Below, one piece after another: positions 59,316-64,000 of a DNA stretch of 64,000 nucleotides. The notes under the pieces are model-generated. The model saw only the letters and a list, made by a program, of their open reading frames with translations, did no database searches and was not told the origin of the DNA. Origin of the DNA: CAYWPG01 sp964460035 (lineage in GTDB: Bacteria > Pseudomonadota > Gammaproteobacteria > Nitrococcales > AK92); NCBI GenBank assembly GCA_964460035.1, contig CAYWPG010000008.1:34197-98196 (forward strand). The letters are read 5' to 3'. Every line of letters begins with the position of its first letter. Positions within the stretch are counted from its first letter, which is position 1. The translations under genes and the position numbers were made by a program.

Positions 59316-60323
59316 TCAGTGGTAACCGATGTCCTGAGTCACCTTGCCGCGGAATATGTAGTACACATAGAAGGTGTAGAACAAGATAAGCGGCAGCAGA
59401 ATCAACACGCCGATCAGCAAGAAGCCCTGCGACTCAGGGGGGGAGGCGGCATCCCACAGCGAGATGTTCGGCGGTATGACATAGGGCCACAGGCTCACGC
59501 CCAGACCCAGATAGCAGAGCAGGAACAGCCCCATAGAGAGCACGAACGGCGATATCTCGTAGCGCTTGTAGAGGCTGCGGATAAGCAGCATTGCTATGGC
59601 CGCGGTTAGCAGCGGGACCGGCGAGAGAAACAGCAGGTTCGGCCAGGTGAACCAGCGCCGGGCTATGTCCTCGTTAAGCAGCGGCGTCCAGATGCTGACG
59701 ATGGCGATGCAGACTAGCATGGCTAGCAGCAGCGGCCGCGCGAGTCGGTAGAAGCGTTCCTGTAGTTCGCCTTCGGTCTTGAGGATTAGCCAGGTGGCGC
59801 CGAGCAGGGCGTAGCCGATTACTAGCGCAATGCCGACGAATACGCTGAATGGCGAAAGCCAGTCGAAGGCGCTGCCGGTAAAAGTGCGTCCTTCGACTTG
59901 GAATCCTTGAATGAAACCACCCAGCACGAGACCCTGGGCGAAAGTAGCCAGCAGCGAGCCGATGGTGAACGAGTGATCCCAATAGCTCTTGCTGTGTTTG
60001 CCCGCCTTGAAGCGGAATTCGAAGGCAACCCCGCGGAACACCAAGGCAATCAGCATGATGAGTATAGGGAAGTACAGCGCCGGCAGGATCACTGAATAAG
60101 CCAGCGGAAAGGCCGCCAGCAACCCGGCTCCGCCGAGCACCAGCCACGTTTCGTTGCCATCCCAAATCGGCGCCACCGAGTTCATCATGATGTCGCGCTC
60201 GGTCTCGCTTTGTCCGAAAGGGAAGAGTATGCCCACGCCCAGATCGAAGCCGTCCATGAGCACGTACATGTACACGCCGACACCTATGATTGCGGCCCAG
60301 ATCAGTGGCAGGTCGAGCGCCAT
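59316..60323 (-). CDS. cydB: Cytochrome bd-type quinol oxidase subunit II
   Basis: A 335-residue membrane subunit with about eight segments. LMDGFDLGVGILFPF and WDGNETWLVLGGAGLLAAFPLAYS near the N-terminus are diagnostic of CydB. It follows cydA by 2 bases. No gene for the small subunit CydX follows; the convergent thioesterase gene ends six bases beyond its stop. Confidence 0.94.
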   Translation of the reverse strand: MALDLPLIWAAIIGVGVYMYVLMDGFDLGVGILFPFGQSETERDIMMNSVAPIWDGNETWLVLGGAGLLAAFPLAYSVILPALYFPILIMLIALVFRGVAFEFRFKAGKHSKSYWDHSFTIGSLLATFAQGLVLGGFIQGFQVEGRTFTGSAFDWLSPFSVFVGIALVIGYALLGATWLILKTEGELQERFYRLARPLLLAMLVCIAIVSIWTPLLNEDIARRWFTWPNLLFLSPVPLLTAAIAMLLIRSLYKRYEISPFVLSMGLFLLCYLGLGVSLWPYVIPPNISLWDAASPPESQGFLLIGVLILLPLILFYTFYVYYIFRGKVTQDIGYH

Positions 60324-60325
60324 AG

Positions 60326-61714
60326 CTACCTCTCGTCGTCGTCGAACTTGTCGGGGACGGATAATGGGCGGCGTGCGCCCTGCAATGGATGGCCGGCGGT
60401 CGGGTGCTCCGGCCCGCGGCGGATCAAGCGCAAGATGTAGTAGGTACCGGCGCCGAACACTACGCTGTACGCCAGTATGAAAATGATCAGCGAAATCAGC
60501 GCATGGCCGCCGGAGACGGAGGGCGAGATGGCATCGACGGTGCGCAGGTTCTCGTGGACTATCCAAGGCTGGCGGCCGATCTCGGTGGTGAACCAGCCGG
60601 CGAGGATGGCGATGAAGCCGCTAGGCGTCATCGCCACGCAAAACTTCAAAAACCAGGGGGTATCGTATAGACGGCCCTTGATACGCAGGTAGAGGCCGGC
60701 TATGCCAGCGGCCAGCATGAGAAGCCCGATCAGCACCATGATGCGGAACGCCCAGAACACGGGGCCTACGGGTGGCCTATCGGCGGGCTCCCACTCCCGC
60801 AGCCCGCGGACCTCGCCGTTCCAATCGTGGGTCAGAATCAGGCTGCCCAATTTGGGGATGCCGATTTCGAAGCGGTTACGCTCGTTAACCTCGTCTGGAA
60901 TGGCGAAGAGTATGGCGGGCTGCCCGCGGCGCGTGTCCCAGTGGCCTTCCATGGCGGCAACCTTGGCCGGTTGATGTTCGAGCGTGTTGAGTCCGTGCAG
61001 ATCGCCGATGAGGACCTGCAGCGGGGTCATGACAATGATAAGTCCCAGCCCCATGGACATGCCCAGACGCGCATGCTGATGAAATCGATCCTTGAGCAGA
61101 TACCATGCCGATACGCCGGTCACCACGAAGGCCGTGGTCAGAAAGGTGGCGGCGAGCATATGCGCGAGCCGGTAAGGGAAGGAGGGATTGAAGATCACGT
61201 CCCACCAGCTCTCGACAAAATAGCGACCGTTTTCCTGCAGAAAGCCGGTGGGAGTCTGCATCCAGCTGTTTGCCGCTAGAATCCAGAAGGCGGAAATCAC
61301 CGTGCCCGCCGCTACTATGCAGGCCGAGGCCACGTGCAGGGGGCGCGGGACACGATTGCGGCCAAACAGCAGAATTCCCAGGAATGTGGCTTCGAGGAAG
61401 AAGGCTGTGACGACCTCGTAGCTGAGCAGCGGTCCCATCAGGTTGCCGGCGCTGTCGCTGAACTGACTCCAGTTGGTGCCGAACTGGAACGACATCACGA
61501 TCCCGGAAACTACGCCCATGCCGAAAGAGACGGCGAAAATCTTGGTCCAGAATTGCGACAGCTTGATGTAGATGTCGCGATCGGTGCGCCACCACAGTAT
61601 CTCCAGCACGGCGATATAGGAGGCCAGCCCAATGGTAAAAGCCGGGAAGAGGATGTGAAACGATACGGTGAAAGCGAATTGGATGCGCGCTAGCAGAACC
61701 GGATCTAGCTCCAC
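60326..61714 (-). CDS. cydA: Cytochrome bd-type quinol oxidase subunit I, short Q-loop
   Basis: A 462-residue subunit carrying the haems of a terminal oxidase that reduces O2 to water with quinol and does not pump protons. SFHILFPAFTIGL near the start holds the proximal His of haem b595/d. LAHMLAATFLTTAFVV carries a haem b558 His. The Q-loop start QPAKVAAMEGHWDT keeps the quinol-site Lys and Glu, and GRQPWIVHENLRT is present. At 462 residues, against about 520 in E. coli, the loop is of the short CioA type, often cyanide-insensitive. The GTG start at 61714 has GGGAG seven bases upstream. Confidence 0.94.
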   Translation of the reverse strand: MELDPVLLARIQFAFTVSFHILFPAFTIGLASYIAVLEILWWRTDRDIYIKLSQFWTKIFAVSFGMGVVSGIVMSFQFGTNWSQFSDSAGNLMGPLLSYEVVTAFFLEATFLGILLFGRNRVPRPLHVASACIVAAGTVISAFWILAANSWMQTPTGFLQENGRYFVESWWDVIFNPSFPYRLAHMLAATFLTTAFVVTGVSAWYLLKDRFHQHARLGMSMGLGLIIVMTPLQVLIGDLHGLNTLEHQPAKVAAMEGHWDTRRGQPAILFAIPDEVNERNRFEIGIPKLGSLILTHDWNGEVRGLREWEPADRPPVGPVFWAFRIMVLIGLLMLAAGIAGLYLRIKGRLYDTPWFLKFCVAMTPSGFIAILAGWFTTEIGRQPWIVHENLRTVDAISPSVSGGHALISLIIFILAYSVVFGAGTYYILRLIRRGPEHPTAGHPLQGARRPLSVPDKFDDDER

Positions 61715-62089
61715 ACGGCTTCTCCCTATTGTCCCGGTGTTCCAGGCTCTAGCGGCGGATCGCAATCCTACGGCGGATGCGTGGTACGCGGCCGCAGAGC
61801 CGTCTCGGTCAGTTAAACGGGCCGCCCGCTCGCCCTCGCAGGGCGGCTTTTTCAGCCCGCCCTCGCTTCCTGCGTCGCTCCTTCAGCCATCTATGTCGAT
61901 GGCGGGGAATGTTCGGGCGCGATGCGCAGGGATGCCAAGAGGCTGCTCGGGGGGCGCCAGTTGTCCGTGGGCGTGCACTGTGACTATCGGATTTATGGGT
62001 TGCGCCGACGGGTTCAAGAGGCTGCTGTCCTGGTACGGTCTTGCCAAAGACGCGCCATCGTGAGCGTGCCGGGACGTAAACCCCGGTGC
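61715..62089. other. Intergenic region between cydA and the DUF3301 gene
   Basis: These 375 bases contain the cydAB upstream region and a plus-strand terminator-like element at 61821-61852 that no plus-strand gene explains. I searched for a TTGAT-N4-ATCAA (FNR/ANR) site and found none. Plus-strand frames here have no binding site and no recognisable product. Confidence 0.5.
61821..61852 (+). terminator. Orphan Rho-independent terminator on the plus strand
   Basis: GCCGCCC (61821-61827) and GGGCGGC (61841-61847) pair, followed immediately by TTTTT (61848-61852). This is the only hairpin in the window with a clean T-run directly after the stem. No plus-strand gene ends before it, so it may end a small RNA starting near the cydA promoter. 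Confidence 0.65.
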
Positions 62090-62422
62090 CTAGCCTCTGT
62101 CCTGGGGGAGGATCAGCGACCCGTCGGGGAGTTTGAGTTGAATCGAGATTACGCGGTCGCCGAGTAGTTGCAGCTCGCCTGGGTGGCGATCGCTGCCATC
62201 GAGGCTGAACTCGAAGCGGTAATGGCGCCTCAGCCGCAGTCGTCCATTGCGGCCGAGGCTGAGGCCCATGCCGCTAAGAGCGACGGTTTCGTCCAGAAGC
62301 TGGACATCGGATCGTGCACAGGCATGCCGGCCGGCTGCCATGGCGGCTTCGCGCGCGCTCATGGAGCTATACCACAACAGTAGCGTGGCTACGGCGAGTG
62401 CCAAGGCGAGGAATGTAAGCAT
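62090..62422 (-). CDS. DUF3301 domain-containing protein
   Basis: A 110-residue protein with one N-terminal membrane segment (LTFLALALAVATLLLWY) and a small soluble domain with REAAMAAGRHACARSDVQLLDETVAL, the DUF3301 pattern. Function unknown. ATG 62422 is preferred; a TTG six codons upstream is possible. It is divergent from rnm. Confidence 0.85.
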   Translation of the reverse strand: MLTFLALALAVATLLLWYSSMSAREAAMAAGRHACARSDVQLLDETVALSGMGLSLGRNGRLRLRRHYRFEFSLDGSDRHPGELQLLGDRVISIQLKLPDGSLILPQDRG

Positions 62423-62553
62423 GGAGTGCCGGCTCCTCAAGAAATTGTGTGCAACCGCTGCTGCGCCTCTGTGCGAGAAACGCGGGCTTGAGAGCCTTCC
62501 TTCGCAAACTACAGTATGGTTAGAGGCCCTTACCGCAAGCGAGCAGCTAGCCC

Positions 62554-63405
62554 ATGTCAGCGTTTGTCGCCGATCTACATTGCCACTCCACGGCCTCCGA
62601 CGGCACTTTGACCCCTAGCGAGCTGGTCGGAGCCGCGCGCGAGGCTGGGGTGTCGTTGCTTGCGCTCACCGATCACGATACCACGGTGGGTGTGGCCGAG
62701 GCGCGCGTGGCAGCTGCGGCGCAGGGCATTGCGTTCGTGCCGGGCATCGAGCTCTCGGCCTCGTGCCGTGGCAAGCCTTTGCATGTAGTGGGGCTGAACT
62801 TGGAGCCGGAGCACCCGGCGCTGCTTGCGCTGATCGACAGGTTGAGCGAGATCCGCCGCGAGCGGGCGGAAGCGATAGGCCGGCGGCTGGAAAAGCTGGG
62901 AGTGGAGGGTGCGTACTTGCTGGCGCGGGAGCTCGCCGGAGCGGCCGAGGTGACTCGTACTCATTTTGCCCGCGTACTGCTGGACCAGGGCCGGGTCGAG
63001 AGCATGGGCGAAGCGTTCAAGCGCTTTCTAGGTCAGGGCAAGCCAGCGTATGTGGCGGCTGACTGGCCGGCACTGGAAGAGTGTGTGCAGGTCATTCGGG
63101 CAGCGGGAGGAGTCGCTGTGCTGGCCCATCCGCTGGCCTACGGCTGGACCGGTGCCTGGTTGCGGCGGATTCTTACCGCGTTCTGCGAAGCCGGCGGGGA
63201 AGCGATCGAGGTAGTCTCGGGAAACAGTACACCGGCCGACATCGCCCTCGCTGCCGGCCACGCCCGCCGCTTCGGTTTGCGCGGATCGCAGGGATCGGAC
63301 TTTCACGCCCCCGGCGTGCCCTGGAACCGACTAGGGCAATTTCCCGCCATGCCGGCGGACATTACCCCGGTGTGGGATGGTTGGCTTCCCAGCGGCGAAA
63401 TCTAG
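62554..63405 (+). CDS. rnm: PHP-domain phosphoesterase, RNase AM (YciV/TrpH type)
   Basis: A 283-residue metal-dependent phosphoesterase. The PHP motifs are DLHCHSTASDGTLTPSEL (I), LLALTDHDTTVGVAEAR (II), VPGIELSA (III) and the C-terminal GSQGSDFHAPGVPWNRLG. In E. coli this protein trims 5' ends of 5S and 23S rRNA (RNase AM) and degrades pAp-type nucleotides. The length matches. It stands alone, divergent from the DUF3301 gene. Confidence 0.92.
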   Translation: MSAFVADLHCHSTASDGTLTPSELVGAAREAGVSLLALTDHDTTVGVAEARVAAAAQGIAFVPGIELSASCRGKPLHVVGLNLEPEHPALLALIDRLSEIRRERAEAIGRRLEKLGVEGAYLLARELAGAAEVTRTHFARVLLDQGRVESMGEAFKRFLGQGKPAYVAADWPALEECVQVIRAAGGVAVLAHPLAYGWTGAWLRRILTAFCEAGGEAIEVVSGNSTPADIALAAGHARRFGLRGSQGSDFHAPGVPWNRLGQFPAMPADITPVWDGWLPSGEI

Positions 63406-63474
63406 GAGTGTGTTCTCACGGCCGCTCCCGCGGCGGGGCCTTTCTCAGCACCATGCAGAGTGGCCTCGCAGCGC

Positions 63475-63810
63475 TTAGCGCCGCCGCTGTCGATGACGGG
63501 TCGTCACTTCCTCGCGCACGAACTCGCCTTCGATAATGCGTCCCTGGTATTGCGAATATTGCTGATCCGCTGCGCCGCCAGCGTGGTGTTGGCGTTCGGC
63601 GGCGCGACGGCGCCATTGGCGGCGCAGCCACCAGATGCGCACGTACAGCACTAGCGCGGCTATTAGCGCCAGACCAAACAAGGCAGCAAGCACGAAGGCG
63701 CCAACCACTACGGCGACGGTAAGAACGGCCACGGCGCCGAGCAGCCCGAGGACTTGGATCACCGGGTTTCGGGAGATGGTGTTGTTGTAGGTGTAGGAAA
63801 GTCGCCGCAT
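63475..63810 (-). CDS. Small membrane protein, unknown function
   Basis: A 111-residue protein with two close hydrophobic segments at about residues 17-57 (VIQVLGLLGAVAVLTVAVVV and FVLAALFGLALIAALVL) and a basic tail (RRQWRRRAAERQHH, TTRHRQRRR). GAGGAG lies seven bases before the ATG at 63810. No family recognised. The 190 bases to the right end of the window show no feature I can support. Confidence 0.65.
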   Translation of the reverse strand: MRRLSYTYNNTISRNPVIQVLGLLGAVAVLTVAVVVGAFVLAALFGLALIAALVLYVRIWWLRRQWRRRAAERQHHAGGAADQQYSQYQGRIIEGEFVREEVTTRHRQRRR

Positions 63811-64000
63811 GTATGGTCTCCTCGCGACCCGCTGACCGGGGTGCCTGCATAGTAGACATTACCGTGGCGGCGGAGTTCGCTGGGCGTCGAATGCGCCATT
63901 AAAGCGCGCCTGATCAATTCCCTGTGAGCGGACAGGGACGCGGATGTCACCGAGCCGCCTTGCGCGCTCTGTTCCGGCGTCATCCGCGCTTTGTCCAGAC

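Noticed and set aside
61715..62089. FNR/ANR box before cydAB
   Set aside because: I looked for TTGAT-N4-ATCAA on both strands and found no convincing match.
1..64000. tRNA, rRNA, CRISPR arrays, insertion sequences, prophage or defence islands
   Set aside because: No T-arm-like tRNA signatures, no regular direct repeats, and no transposase, integrase or restriction-type proteins were seen on reading all gaps and gene products.

Overview
The window reads as chromosome of a GC-rich gammaproteobacterium outside the Enterobacterales. The core blocks point there: rpsP-rimM-trmD-rplS beside ffh with divergent ypjD-corB, plus lpxH, cysS, rlmKL, darP, recQ, rhlB, acpH, rnm and a GspA/GspB pair. I cannot place it more finely. 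I see no rRNA, tRNA, CRISPR array, insertion sequence or prophage, so nearly all of the window is ordinary chromosome with compact operons.

Layout. 1-6.9 kb: a gene tail, yajQ, arfB, a membrane protein, a DUF4202 gene with a methyltransferase, then rlmKL and a DUF2058 gene on the minus strand. 6.9-10.2 kb: a 1090-residue SARP-like regulator. 10.2-10.8 kb: a 611-base divergent region with a perfect hairpin. 10.8-18.9 kb: DUF349 protein, lpxH, cysS, a thioesterase and corB-ypjD. 19.1-22.6 kb: ffh and the rpsP operon with a good promoter. 23.0-27.2 kb: recQ, darP and an HxlR regulator divergent from an Old Yellow Enzyme. 27.3-37.3 kb: a beta-oxidation region with an acyl-CoA dehydrogenase, thiolase, FadB-type protein, divergent TetR regulator with a strong inverted-repeat operator, fadD, an alpha/beta hydrolase and a tandem-hotdog thioesterase. 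37.4-41.3 kb: tldD-tldE-radical SAM operon. 41.4-44.5 kb: a PAS protein with a decayed GGDEF site, then gspB and gspA. 45-46.6 kb: a chemoreceptor behind a sigma-28-type promoter. 46.7-53.8 kb: a PRPP synthetase paralogue, a kinase-fold protein, a triple-BON protein, and a run of six genes bracketed by two paralogous PilZ-like proteins. 53.8-64 kb: a small acidic protein, acpH, ybdK with an M20 amidohydrolase, rhlB, a hotdog thioesterase, cydAB with a short Q-loop, a DUF3301 protein, rnm and a membrane protein.

Working together. The strongest functional theme is fatty acyl-CoA metabolism: activation (FadD), first oxidation (acyl-CoA dehydrogenase), hydration and second oxidation (FadB type), thiolysis, a candidate regulator with operator, and five hotdog thioesterase genes in the window. 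A second theme is motility and c-di-GMP: a sigma-28-type chemoreceptor promoter, a decayed GGDEF domain that keeps its RxxD inhibitory site, and two PilZ-like proteins. A third is redox: HxlR with an N-terminal cysteine next to an ene-reductase, and a short-Q-loop bd oxidase. I did not find an obvious new defence or biosynthetic system. The most useful leads are the regulatory sites, the GGDEF/PilZ proteins, the HxlR-darP coupling and the TldD/TldE-radical SAM operon.
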